Shown piece by piece: positions 1-7,833 of a DNA stretch of 9,053 nucleotides. Position 1 is the stretch's first letter; every line of letters starts with the position of its first letter. Both the position numbers and the translations under genes were made by a program. This DNA comes from Paludibacter sp. (lineage in GTDB: Bacteria; Bacteroidota; Bacteroidia; Bacteroidales; Paludibacteraceae), in contig JAQWCZ010000069.1 of the NCBI GenBank assembly GCA_028705705.1, forward strand, positions 1 to 9,053. The letters run 5' to 3'. The notes below the pieces were generated by a model that worked only from the letters and a program-made list of their open reading frames with translations, was not told the origin of the DNA and did no database searches.

Positions 1-2458
1 AAACATAACCGGTAGATTGAGGCGTTTTTACATTTTGCAACAAATCCTTTGTGTTTTTGAAATAATAATCAACAATAAAGCTCAAACGGTTTTTCCAAAA
101 TCCAAAATCAAGTCCAACATTATATTGGTCAGTAGTTTCCCATTTAAGACTCTCATTATATGCATGATCACTTACAAACCCGCTGTGTTCAGAACCTCCA
201 AGCGGATAATTGGCTACACGCATGGTATACATGGTCTGATAATCAGGTATTGCCTGATTCCCGGTTTGACCATAACTGACACGGAGTTTCAGATTATCAA
301 AAACATTCAGATTCTTAATAAATTGTTCCTCTGACAATCTCCATGCAAAAGCCCCTGATGCAAAATTGGCATATCGGTTTATCGCAGAAAATTTACTGGA
401 ACCATCACGTCGAAAGCTGGCTGTTAAAATATACCTGTCTTTTAATACATAATTTACACGTCCCAACATAGAAAACAATTTACTTTCAACTTTATAACTG
501 ACTAAACTCCCGGGAACCAGGGCAAGACCCATGTCGTAGTTTTCAGTAAGATCGGTTGGAAATTGTGTTGCTGTCATTGCTTCGGCACTGTTTGTCCTAT
601 GTTCGTATGTTACAGCTGCAACTGCATTCAAACTGTGAATCTTATTAAATGTTTGGTTATAAGTCAACATCGATTCAGTAGTAGAATGTGATTGACGACT
701 ATTACTCAATCCACCTTTACCATTTACTTTATCAATTGCTCCCTCACCTGTGTCGCGATTAGAATAGGTGCTACGTTGACTTTCAAAATTACTCAATCCT
801 AAATTTTGGCGAAACACGAGGTGCTTACTTAAACGTATACTTGCAAAAGCAGATGCAAAAAGATTTGCACTTGATAATTCGTTTTTAGTAGAAACCACAT
901 AAGTACGTGGGTTTGCAGATAACCACAACAACTCATCACTTTGAGAGAAATCTCCGTAATATATTGTAGAAGGATAAAGCAAAGCCGAACGAAGAATACT
1001 GTAATCTAGTGAGTTTCCTCTGGCAAAATTTGTCAAAGAATTGGTATAATTTAAATTTAAACCTACAGTAATATTTTTTGAAATATTCTGACTGGTATTT
1101 GAACGAAGGGTGTATCTCTCAAAACCAGTACCTTTAATAATACCATCCTGTTTAGTGTAGTTACCAGAAAAGGCATAATTACCTCGATCGGTGGCACCGG
1201 AAATTTGCATATTATACTCCTGAGAATATGCCGTTTGGAATATCTCGTTCTGCCAGTTGGTACCTTCAACCCATTGTCTCCAAAGTCCACCATTAGGATC
1301 TGTTCCTTCATGCCATCCGGGGTTTAAGAAATCTTCAGGTGAAGGGTTATATTTTGCACTCTTTACTTCTCCATTGCTCGTTTTATATGTCCATAAACCG
1401 GATGTAGGATATACATATTGTGTAAAAGGAGATCCATCATAAAGCAATGCATTATCCTGTTGTTCGTTACGATACAGCGCATAATGATAACCATCCAGTA
1501 CAGGAACCTGTCTCCGAATTACTGAACTACTCAGGTTTGAGGTAAGTTCGATGCGTGGTTTACCTTTTTCACCGGATTTAGTCGTAATCAACACAACACC
1601 ATTTGCTCCACGAGATCCATAAATAGCTGTTGCAGAAGCATCTTTCAGAACTTCAATAGAAGCGATATCATGAGGATTAATAAATGCCAGTGCATTTGCA
1701 GTTGCCTCCAGACTACCATCGGTATTTTCCGCACTTCGTGGAGTTGTTGGCACCTCAAACGGAATCCCATCAACAATATATAAAGGCTGTGTATTCGAAG
1801 AGAAAGAGTTTGTACCACGTATTTGCATGTTAACGCCGGCGCCGGGAGCACCATCATTCTGGTTAATGATAACCCCGGCTATACGACCCTGAAGTGCCTG
1901 ATTAATACTGGCAGAAGGATTACCAGCCAAAATTTCATCTGCTTTAATCTGAGAAACAGAACCAGATAAGTCTCTTTTTTTCATAGCTCCATACCCAACA
2001 ACCACTACTTCATCAAGCACTTTCTCATCTTCTTCCATGATAATGTTGAAATTGCGGATATTCCCAACACCGAATTCTTTTGTTTTGTATCCTAAATAAG
2101 ACACCCTTAATACATCGTTTGCAGATCTAACATTCAACGTAAACCTACCGTTAATGTCGGTTACTGTACCTGTATTTGTTCCTTTGAGAACTACAGAAAC
2201 ACCGACCATTGGTTCGTTTTTTACATCTTTAATGTTACCAGTAACCCTGATAACTTCATCAACTTGAGTAGCTGATCTCATTTGTCCATTCAATACAGTC
2301 ACATCAGCCCCATTGATGCTGTTTGCAGAAACAAAAGCAAAAACACCCAAAAACAGGAGTACCAATATCGCCAATTTTTTCTGCAAATAATGCTTGCCGG
2401 TTAAATGAAACTGTCCTTTGCTTTTTTTAAAAAGCCAATTTGAAAGATTTTGTGTCAT
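1..2458 (-). CDS. SusC/RagA-family TonB-linked outer membrane transporter, C-terminus cut by window edge
   Basis: Energised outer-membrane channel that normally works with a SusD lipoprotein to import oligosaccharides. The minus frame from the ATG at 2456-2458 stays open to the window edge, giving 819 residues; I checked the frame for stops. SusC proteins are usually about 1000 residues, so roughly 200 barrel residues are missing. Visible in order: a long basic N-terminus and hydrophobic signal segment (about 29-45, ending FVSA); a carboxypeptidase-regulatory-like beta domain (about 72-140, with GVSVVLKGTNTGTVTDINGR); a TonB-box-like stretch DEVVVVGYG (149-157); the TonB plug with IRGTNSF, PLYIVDGIPF and the SusC hallmark LKDASATAIYGSRGANGVV, ending near 290; then beta-barrel sequence containing FRRDGSSKF and RVSYGQTGNQ. 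There is no N-terminal STN domain, so no sign of anti-sigma signalling. It follows the GH2 gene in the same direction but after 444 bp, with its own promoter at about 2564-2595. The substrate cannot be read from the sequence. Confidence 0.96.
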   Translation of the reverse strand, partial: MTQNLSNWLFKKSKGQFHLTGKHYLQKKLAILVLLFLGVFAFVSANSINGADVTVLNGQMRSATQVDEVIRVTGNIKDVKNEPMVGVSVVLKGTNTGTVTDINGRFTLNVRSANDVLRVSYLGYKTKEFGVGNIRNFNIIMEEDEKVLDEVVVVGYGAMKKRDLSGSVSQIKADEILAGNPSASINQALQGRIAGVIINQNDGAPGAGVNMQIRGTNSFSSNTQPLYIVDGIPFEVPTTPRSAENTDGSLEATANALAFINPHDIASIEVLKDASATAIYGSRGANGVVLITTKSGEKGKPRIELTSNLSSSVIRRQVPVLDGYHYALYRNEQQDNALLYDGSPFTQYVYPTSGLWTYKTSNGEVKSAKYNPSPEDFLNPGWHEGTDPNGGLWRQWVEGTNWQNEIFQTAYSQEYNMQISGATDRGNYAFSGNYTKQDGIIKGTGFERYTLRSNTSQNISKNITVGLNLNYTNSLTNFARGNSLDYSILRSALLYPSTIYYGDFSQSDELLWLSANPRTYVVSTKNELSSANLFASAFASIRLSKHLVFRQNLGLSNFESQRSTYSNRDTGEGAIDKVNGKGGLSNSRQSHSTTESMLTYNQTFNKIHSLNAVAAVTYEHRTNSAEAMTATQFPTDLTENYDMGLALVPGSLVSYKVESKLFSMLGRVNYVLKDRYILTASFRRDGSSKFSAINRYANFASGAFAWRLSEEQFIKNLNVFDNLKLRVSYGQTGNQAIPDYQTMYTMRVANYPLGGSEHSGFVSDHAYNESLKWETTDQYNVGLDFGFWKNRLSFIVDYYFKNTKDLLQNVKTPQSTGYV

Positions 2459-2563
2459 AGTATAAATTATATTTGAGATTATTTTACACTTTTATAGCAG
2501 CCAATAGAACCGTTAATGTATATTTCCATCTTCAGCCTATACTGAATACTATATCATCTGTTG

Positions 2564-2595
2564 CAAAAATACATTGCCCACTATATGAGCACAAG
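2564..2595 (-). promoter_or_regulatory. Bacteroidota-type promoter of susC
   Basis: Read on the minus strand, CTTG at 2595-2592 is followed by a 20-nt spacer and TATTTTTG at 2571-2564, matching the Bacteroidota -7 consensus TAnnTTTG. The -33 box is one base off TTTG. Transcription would begin around 2557-2560 and leave a leader of about 100 nt before the susC ATG. The same boxes with identical spacing occur upstream of the oxidoreductase gene, which raises confidence. The start site is inferred. Confidence 0.62.
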
Positions 2596-2634
2596 TGTTT
2601 TTTTGTCTTTTAATGATACTTTTTTGCGTTTAAT
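2592..2634 (-). promoter_or_regulatory. Candidate activator-binding element upstream of susC (copy A)
   Basis: These 43 bp match 6678-6720 at 30 of 43 positions without gaps. Conserved blocks on the minus strand are AAAAACACTTG next to the -33 box and AGTATCA farther upstream, flanked by GCAAAA. The element contains a loose tandem repeat: ATTAAA followed by an A-rich run, recurring with a 20-21-bp offset, about two helical turns. AraC-family activators typically bind direct repeats on one helix face next to the -35 region, so the AraC-type regulator encoded in this locus is the natural candidate. Binding is inferred. Confidence 0.55.
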
Positions 2635-2719
2635 AAAAACTTATTTTGTTCAATTGTCAAGTTAGAAATTTTCTTTGCATTTATCATACACTCATCACAT
2701 TTAATTTATTAACATTCTG

Positions 2720-2734
2720 TATATGTGACATATA
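2720..2734. repeat. 15-bp palindrome in the susC upstream spacer
   Basis: TATATGT-G-ACATATA is a perfect 7-bp inverted repeat with a 1-bp centre. It lies about 150 bp upstream of the susC -7 box. It could be a dimeric regulator site or a product of AT-rich composition. No second copy was noticed at the other promoters. Confidence 0.3.
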
Positions 2735-2902
2735 TAAACATTATAAAATAGCAAAACCGCAATTTAACAGTAAAATAAAAGAACGGAATAGAAAATAAAT
2801 AATACTTTTCCGCCCTGCTACTAATGATAATATGACACATTTTTTGCTGTGTAATATCAGATTTATTTTAAACAAATACAAAATCAACTCGTAATTTCAT
2901 TG

Positions 2903-5128
2903 TTAAGTTTTGTCGGTGCGATAAATCAAGGTGTATTCTGCATTATATGCAGCGTTTTCCTGCACGACCAAAATCAACTTGAACAGTTTCACTTGCCACA
3001 AAGGTAACATACAGGTAATTGTCGGACCGGCAACATGCTGGTTTGGCTTTATATCGGGTATCTGCCATTCTGAAATACGAAGATCCTGATCGCCGGCCTG
3101 TAAGCTGACGATTAAATTCAATCCGGAAAGTTCTTGAAGGGTATCGTTTAGAAACCATAAATCCGTTGTAAACAGCTCATTTTTACTCCAAACAAATTTA
3201 TGAATAACGGCACTTGCACACATTGGCCGACAAGCGTCACGCACCGCAGCAACTGCTGGTTTTAGAACGGAGGGGTAAGTTACCAGCGAATTATTTGCTG
3301 CAGTTGGCCAGGGTTCATTGAAACACCAGTTCAACACCATTGAACAATAAGGTTTTTTACGACGGGCACCCTCAAATACAGCCTTATATCCTTCACTCTG
3401 GAGCAACTGACTTTGAAAGACGAGCTCCTCAAGTGATTCGGCATGCCCCAGGTATTCATCGAGGATATCTCGGCATAACCATGTTTCCATATTTTCATCC
3501 CAGGCATTGAAAGCATGATGATCCTCCCATGCTGTTCCAGCTCGGGGTGGGAACAACTGACTTGGAGGTATAATACTTTTCAGTGTCTCTAAAGGAGATA
3601 TGCCGGGCATACCTGTTTCTGCGTAAGCGGTATGATGACTATTATTTATCATGTCAAAAACCTCCTGTCCTTTCCAGTTGAACAAATAATTCCCATGTGC
3701 AATCCCATACAACGGAGAGGTAGGAATAAAAGGTGTTTTTCTGTCCAGCTCATAACACAATGCATTCAACAAACGAAGTGCAAGCGACTGATCAGTCATG
3801 CCCGACCAACTATTAAACAGCTCATTACCACCACACCACAAAATCAATGAAGGGTGTTTTCGAATTCTTGAGATAATTGCACGAGCTTCAAATTCAAGTA
3901 ACGCAAGGTAGTTTGTGTTATCAGGATAATTGTTACAAGATAAAGGGAATTCCTGCCAAACCATAATACCCATCTCATCACACAATTCAAAAAAAGACGC
4001 TTTGTTGATGATAGAACCGCCCCAGGTTCTCACAATATTAAAGTTTGTTTCAACCACAATATCCAATAATTCCTTGTACCTTTTTTGCGTAATGACTCCC
4101 GGGAAAATCTCAGGATTCACCCAATTGGTACCTTTCCCAAATATTCTTCTGCCATTTAATTCAATTTGAGCGGGAGGCACACTTCGCGTTTTCGGGAATG
4201 TAGCAGGCTCATCCCATGCCCCTTCATTCATTACCAGTTTTACACGGCGAAATCCGATTTTACTCTTTACTGATTGAATTATCTCTCCATCACTACCTAC
4301 AAGTTGAAAACATGAATCATATAAATAAGGCACTCCATGATCATGCGGCCACCAAAGGGTCGGAGATGTAAATGTTATCGTTTCATCAAGCATTGGACTC
4401 ATCAATCCTTCTAAAGATACCACGGTTTTATCCTGCGCATCTTTTAATTCCCATCGATAAGCATAATCTTTCGTTAGTGTTGCTTTCGCATGAATAGTTA
4501 TATAAGCAACAGAAAAATCTTCAGATAACTCATAATCCACAAAAACATCATTCACATACGACTCATTCCGTATTTCAATATATGTTTCATCCCAGATTCC
4601 TAACGGAATTAGCCTTGGATGCCAGTCCCACCCATAACTGACTGCTGGTTTTGTTACGTGTGATGCCTGCGTTTTATCTTCAGGATAGGCATGTCTTTTA
4701 GGAGCCGGCATGATTTTCACCTCCAATATGTTAATCTCCTGAAGATATGGAGTCAGATCCAGCTCAACAGATGCATACATACCTTCCTGAGCATGAATCA
4801 ATTCATTATTAAATACTATCTCAAACTGAAAATCGATCCCTTTTGATACAAACCATAATTTTTCACCTGCATTAATAATCGGCTTTTCGAAATGCGTCCG
4901 ATAAGTATAATATACATCCTCCATCCAGCGAAAGAGTTTATAATTATCAGAATAATTGTAATCAGGATAGTTTGCTTCCCGCGCAATATCCAGTTGAACT
5001 GCTCCTGGAACTACCGAAGGAATGAAAGCATCGGGCAGTTGATTCTTTTCAACACAATAACCAAGCTTCCATGTTAGTTGCTCCAATTTCACCGTATTTT
5101 TCTCGTGTTTCTTTTGATTGCCGATCAT
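2903..5128 (-). CDS. Glycoside hydrolase family 2 enzyme, beta-mannosidase group
   Basis: A 741-residue retaining exo-glycosidase, most like beta-mannosidases, which remove terminal beta-linked mannose; the exact sugar is uncertain. Domains in order: jelly-roll sugar-binding domain (about 15-185) with the beta-mannosidase-like signature YGWDWHP (165-171); an Ig-like sandwich (about 190-295, ending IGFRRVKL); a TIM barrel (about 320-635) starting ELNGRRIFGKGTNWVNP, with VRTWGG (366-371), WQEFPLSCNNYPD (391-403), the acid/base motif WCGGNELF (Glu436) and the probable nucleophile Glu504 in AYAETGMPG; and a C-terminal beta domain to the end. LNWCFNEPWPTA (599-610) is the usual late-barrel motif. 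Many family members are about 850 residues, so the C-terminal part is short, but no core domain is missing. The N-terminus MIGNQKKHEK is polar, with no signal peptide, so it probably acts in the cytoplasm. The 104 bp to the upstream oxidoreductase gene show no promoter, suggesting cotranscription. Confidence 0.9.
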   Translation of the reverse strand: MIGNQKKHEKNTVKLEQLTWKLGYCVEKNQLPDAFIPSVVPGAVQLDIAREANYPDYNYSDNYKLFRWMEDVYYTYRTHFEKPIINAGEKLWFVSKGIDFQFEIVFNNELIHAQEGMYASVELDLTPYLQEINILEVKIMPAPKRHAYPEDKTQASHVTKPAVSYGWDWHPRLIPLGIWDETYIEIRNESYVNDVFVDYELSEDFSVAYITIHAKATLTKDYAYRWELKDAQDKTVVSLEGLMSPMLDETITFTSPTLWWPHDHGVPYLYDSCFQLVGSDGEIIQSVKSKIGFRRVKLVMNEGAWDEPATFPKTRSVPPAQIELNGRRIFGKGTNWVNPEIFPGVITQKRYKELLDIVVETNFNIVRTWGGSIINKASFFELCDEMGIMVWQEFPLSCNNYPDNTNYLALLEFEARAIISRIRKHPSLILWCGGNELFNSWSGMTDQSLALRLLNALCYELDRKTPFIPTSPLYGIAHGNYLFNWKGQEVFDMINNSHHTAYAETGMPGISPLETLKSIIPPSQLFPPRAGTAWEDHHAFNAWDENMETWLCRDILDEYLGHAESLEELVFQSQLLQSEGYKAVFEGARRKKPYCSMVLNWCFNEPWPTAANNSLVTYPSVLKPAVAAVRDACRPMCASAVIHKFVWSKNELFTTDLWFLNDTLQELSGLNLIVSLQAGDQDLRISEWQIPDIKPNQHVAGPTITCMLPLWQVKLFKLILVVQENAAYNAEYTLIYRTDKT

Positions 5129-5232
5129 TTTACCATTTTTTAATCATCTTTTCACCCTGAAAAACCATCGTCGTATACCGCTGTTTTCTGTTAGTTAACC
5201 TGAATGCAACATAATTTTATATACTCCCTGAA

Positions 5233-6585
5233 TTATTCAGGAACAATTCCGCCCTGTTCTTTCAGTATTTTCTTTATTTCAGCCAATGGGACCTTAAGCG
5301 GAGTGGTGTTATATTTACTGGCCAGTGCAGCAACCACACCTGCACTTTGACCCATACCCATACAAGATGCCTGTACTCTTAAGGCAGAATTTGCTAAACG
5401 ATCACTGCTTACACATCGTCCGGCAACCATAAAGTTACTGCTTGATTTCGGAATCAGTGCACGTAGAGGCACAGTTGGAACCAGGCCATCTTCCAGATGT
5501 TTGGGATCAACACCTTCCTCAACATGTAAATCTATGGGATAAAAAGTATAAGATAAAGCATCATCAAAAACCTTTCCTCCCACATAATCATCCACTGTTA
5601 TCTTATATTCACCATCAATCCGATACGTTTCACGTATGGCTGTTTCTGGTTGCATCTTTTTAATTCTGGCATTCTCGCATCCAGGCAGTGTTCTTACAAA
5701 CCTTAAAATACGCAGTAAAGAAGTACGACCATCAATATTCGCCTGAGTATGTAATGCAGATGTTGAAGAGTTAGCGTTTTTAACATGTTGAACCGAAAGT
5801 CCTGCATGGGTATTTAAAATTGATTGGATGCCATTATATCCATCAGTGTGTAAAATTTCCCCATTATTAAGCGCTTTTTCAAAAAGTCCTTTCACCACAT
5901 TTTTGTCCAACAAATCATAATCAAAACCCTCCAGTTCGAAAATTAATGATCCCGGTTGTGTTTCATTCTCACGTAATCGGTCATATCCCGCTAATGCTGC
6001 AATAGAAGCATCCCCTGTACAATCGATAATTTGTTTAGTTTTAATTTTATAATGCGTCCCTTTCCCAACAATCGTCACAATCCAATGGTCTCCTTTTCTT
6101 TTCAATTCAAGTGGTGTTTCGTAGTATCGAATTTTTACACCTGCAGATATCGCTTTTTCTTCAGCAAGTAACACATAGAGTGCTCCATTGATTTGAATCT
6201 GATGCTCCCAGTGACGTTTGCCGGTGGATTTCGAAAAATCTGGCATAATGTCTCCGTTCATTTTTACTGCTTCGGACACGAGCTCCCAGCCAATCCCTTT
6301 TATTATCTGTTCTCCCCAGGCGTGAAATAATCCAGGGAAAACGACACCACCAGTGGTCATTGTTCCACCTAACTGAGAACCACTTTCAATTAATATAGTT
6401 TTACAGCCTAACCGGGCTGATTGAATCGCTGCAATTACACCAGAGGTGCCTCCACCTACAACTAATACTTCTGTTTCTTCGGTAAACTTTGATATTTTAT
6501 TGCAACTAACATTATTCAATAATATAGCTCCGGAAAAAAGCAGTATTGTAAATCGAAATAAAATTAACTTCGTTTTTTTATTCAT
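5233..6585 (-). CDS. FAD-dependent oxidoreductase (FAD_oxidored family), exported, probable lipoprotein
   Basis: A 450-residue flavoprotein of the PF12831-type family that is common in Bacteroidota carbohydrate loci and often loosely annotated as 'xanthan lyase'. Residues 7-27 form a hydrophobic export segment ending NNVSC. Cys28 is a possible lipidation site, though Asn at -3 is not a textbook lipobox residue. The Rossmann dinucleotide-binding motif is VLVVGGGTSGV (Gly44, Gly46, Gly49), with the acidic end of strand 2 at Glu67 (LIES), followed by QLGGTMTTGG. IIDCTGDASIAALAGYD is the second FAD-contacting block. The family C-terminal signature is VAGRCVSSDRLA followed by LRVQASCMGMGQSAGVVAAL. 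Length is within the range for the family. The substrate is unknown; a carbohydrate or sugar derivative is inferred from the neighbours. No twin-arginine motif is present. It begins the GH2 operon and is driven by the promoter at 6650-6681, with a leader of about 60 nt. Confidence 0.9.
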   Translation of the reverse strand: MNKKTKLILFRFTILLFSGAILLNNVSCNKISKFTEETEVLVVGGGTSGVIAAIQSARLGCKTILIESGSQLGGTMTTGGVVFPGLFHAWGEQIIKGIGWELVSEAVKMNGDIMPDFSKSTGKRHWEHQIQINGALYVLLAEEKAISAGVKIRYYETPLELKRKGDHWIVTIVGKGTHYKIKTKQIIDCTGDASIAALAGYDRLRENETQPGSLIFELEGFDYDLLDKNVVKGLFEKALNNGEILHTDGYNGIQSILNTHAGLSVQHVKNANSSTSALHTQANIDGRTSLLRILRFVRTLPGCENARIKKMQPETAIRETYRIDGEYKITVDDYVGGKVFDDALSYTFYPIDLHVEEGVDPKHLEDGLVPTVPLRALIPKSSSNFMVAGRCVSSDRLANSALRVQASCMGMGQSAGVVAALASKYNTTPLKVPLAEIKKILKEQGGIVPE

Positions 6586-6649
6586 GATATCAGACTATTA
6601 TGTAGATTATGAAAATTCACAGATTGAATATACCAACAAATCTCGGGAG

Positions 6650-6681
6650 TAAAAATATCTTAATTACAAAGAGCATTCAAG
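6650..6681 (-). promoter_or_regulatory. Promoter of the oxidoreductase-GH2 operon
   Basis: On the minus strand CTTG at 6681-6678 is followed by exactly 20 nt and TATTTTTA at 6657-6650. The -7 box differs from the TAnnTTTG consensus only at the last base. Spacing and boxes duplicate the susC promoter. The weaker -7 box fits a promoter that depends on an activator. Start site and strength are inferred. Confidence 0.55.
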
Positions 6682-6720
6682 TGTTTTTCTACTAATTATT
6701 GATACTATTTTGCTGTAAGA
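6678..6720 (-). promoter_or_regulatory. Candidate activator-binding element upstream of the oxidoreductase gene (copy B)
   Basis: Second copy of the element at 2592-2634, in the same orientation and at the same distance from its promoter boxes. The longest identical blocks on the minus strand are AAAAACACTTG and AGTATCA, with GCAAAA just upstream of the latter. Between the blocks the sequence diverges, as expected for a protein-binding site rather than a recent duplication. It lies 145 bp beyond the end of the araC-family gene. Confidence 0.55.
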
Positions 6721-6865
6721 AATCACCATTTGAAGAAATAAGTTGCTCTAAATGTATAATTTATATAAGTTAACCTAACATTATCAGCAATTTAACAACT
6801 TAATATACTCAATATTATTTAAACGAGAATTGAAATCACTGATAAGCGAAAAAAGGAGAGTCATA

Positions 6866-7825
6866 TTAAATAATGATATGGGTTTTCCAGTAATTGTCTC
6901 TGAATTCCCTTGGGGTACAATTTTTCTTTTTTTTAAATATCCGGTTAAAATTTGACAGGTTGTTAAATCCACAGAGATAACAAATTTCTATGATGCTGTG
7001 TGTTGTTTCTATCAGCATTCGTGTGGCATGTCCTAAACGAATATCATTTAATGCATCAACATAATTTTTTCCAGTGCGTTTTTTTATAAACCTGCTGAAT
7101 GCAGTTTCAGACATATTCACTTCTTTTGCTACATCAGCAAGCTTTATGTGCTTATCAAAATTTTCAAGCATAAAATGATATGCTTTATTAATGCGTCTGC
7201 TATCGTATGATTCAGCATCATCGTCACTGAACGATTTACTAGAAAGTACCCTCATATCATCACACAACGATAAATCATAAAGCAAGCCGATAAAACTCAA
7301 AACAGAATGAGCCCCATTTGTTTCTTTTGACAATGACACAATTCGGTCTTTGAATTTAGCAATAGTATCTTCCGGAAAAGTAATTCCACATTTTGCTTTT
7401 TCAAACATATCACCCAATGACTTAAACTGATTTCTTTCTAGCAGTGTTTGATCAAGTAAATTAGAGTGAAACTGGATGGTAACCTCCTTAATATCTTTAA
7501 ATTTCTTTTTATTTCCCAACCATGAATGCCCCAAATGTGAACCTGTTATCAACACAAGTTCGTAATAACCAATTTCTTCAACACTGTCTCCCACTATACG
7601 ACGGGCACCTTTGGCATTTTCAATAAAGTTCAGTTCATATATATTTTCATGGGTATGAATTGGATAAGTGAAAACATTTTTCAGTCGTGTAAAAATAGTA
7701 AAACAATCCTTATCTGATAAAGGGGTAATTTCACCAAAAATGACATTCTTCATTATTGCATTGAATTTAAAATTAAATCTGAGAGTAAAACGTTCAAAAA
7801 ATCTAAGTTTAAAATTTTCAAACAT
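6866..7825 (-). CDS. AraC-family transcriptional regulator with N-terminal cupin-like sensor domain
   Basis: The longest frame gives 319 residues, but the start is probably the internal Met25 (ATG at 7751-7753, 295 residues). The first 24 residues (MFENFKLRFF...) are Phe/Arg-rich and unlike the family, while MKNVIFGEITPL looks like a typical N-terminus. A promoter-like -7 box at 7834-7841 would leave almost no leader for the longer form. Residues 51-120 (YPIHTHENIYELNFI, GDSVEEIGYYELVLI, GSHLGHSW) look like the cupin sensor of Bacteroidota AraC proteins. The C-terminal domain has two helix-turn-helix units: KLADVAKEVNMSETAFSRF (228-246) and SIIEICYLCGFNNLSNFNRI (277-296), ending CTPREFR. It lies upstream of, and in the same direction as, the oxidoreductase-GH2-susC genes, so it is the likely activator of the locus; the ligand is unknown. 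No transmembrane segment is present, so it is not a hybrid two-component regulator. Confidence 0.93.
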   Translation of the reverse strand: MFENFKLRFFERFTLRFNFKFNAIMKNVIFGEITPLSDKDCFTIFTRLKNVFTYPIHTHENIYELNFIENAKGARRIVGDSVEEIGYYELVLITGSHLGHSWLGNKKKFKDIKEVTIQFHSNLLDQTLLERNQFKSLGDMFEKAKCGITFPEDTIAKFKDRIVSLSKETNGAHSVLSFIGLLYDLSLCDDMRVLSSKSFSDDDAESYDSRRINKAYHFMLENFDKHIKLADVAKEVNMSETAFSRFIKKRTGKNYVDALNDIRLGHATRMLIETTHSIIEICYLCGFNNLSNFNRIFKKKKNCTPREFRDNYWKTHIII

Positions 7826-7833
7826 TCACCAGG

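Larger units (their letters stand above)
2459..2902. other. 444-bp gene-free spacer between the GH2 gene and susC
   Basis: Very AT-rich, with no credible coding frame on either strand. The susC-proximal part holds the susC promoter (2564-2595) and the 43-bp element shared with the oxidoreductase promoter (2592-2634). Further upstream there is a 15-bp palindrome at 2720-2734. I see no GC-rich stem followed by a T-run that would terminate the GH2 transcript, and no convincing small ORF or RNA gene in 2735-2902. Confidence 0.7.

Noticed and set aside
17..334. Plus-strand open frame of 105 codons
   Set aside because: It lies wholly inside the susC gene on the opposite strand and its translation has no recognisable domain; the susC frame carries clear SusC motifs here.
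1..2458. Possible frameshift or pseudogene in susC, because several short overlapping frames appear on both strands
   Set aside because: Reading the minus frame codon by codon from 2458 to the left edge found no in-frame stop and continuous SusC motifs, so the gene is intact as far as visible.
2786..2815. Loose CGGAA...TTCCG-like hairpin downstream of the GH2 gene, considered as a terminator
   Set aside because: The pairing is interrupted and lies on the AT-rich background, with no strong stem and no adjacent U-tract in the GH2 transcript direction.
5129..5232. Separate promoter for the GH2 gene
   Set aside because: No TAnnTTTG-like -7 box and no copy of the shared regulatory element was found in these 104 bp; cotranscription with the oxidoreductase gene is simpler.
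6781..6845. TTATCAG/CTGATAA 7-bp inverted repeat after the araC-family stop, considered as a terminator
   Set aside because: The loop would be about 51 nt, the stem is short and AT-rich, and no T-run follows on the minus strand; not a credible terminator.
6784..6972. 62-codon minus-strand frame at the 3' end of the araC-family gene
   Set aside because: It overlaps the conserved second helix-turn-helix coding region in another frame and has no supporting motif or promoter.
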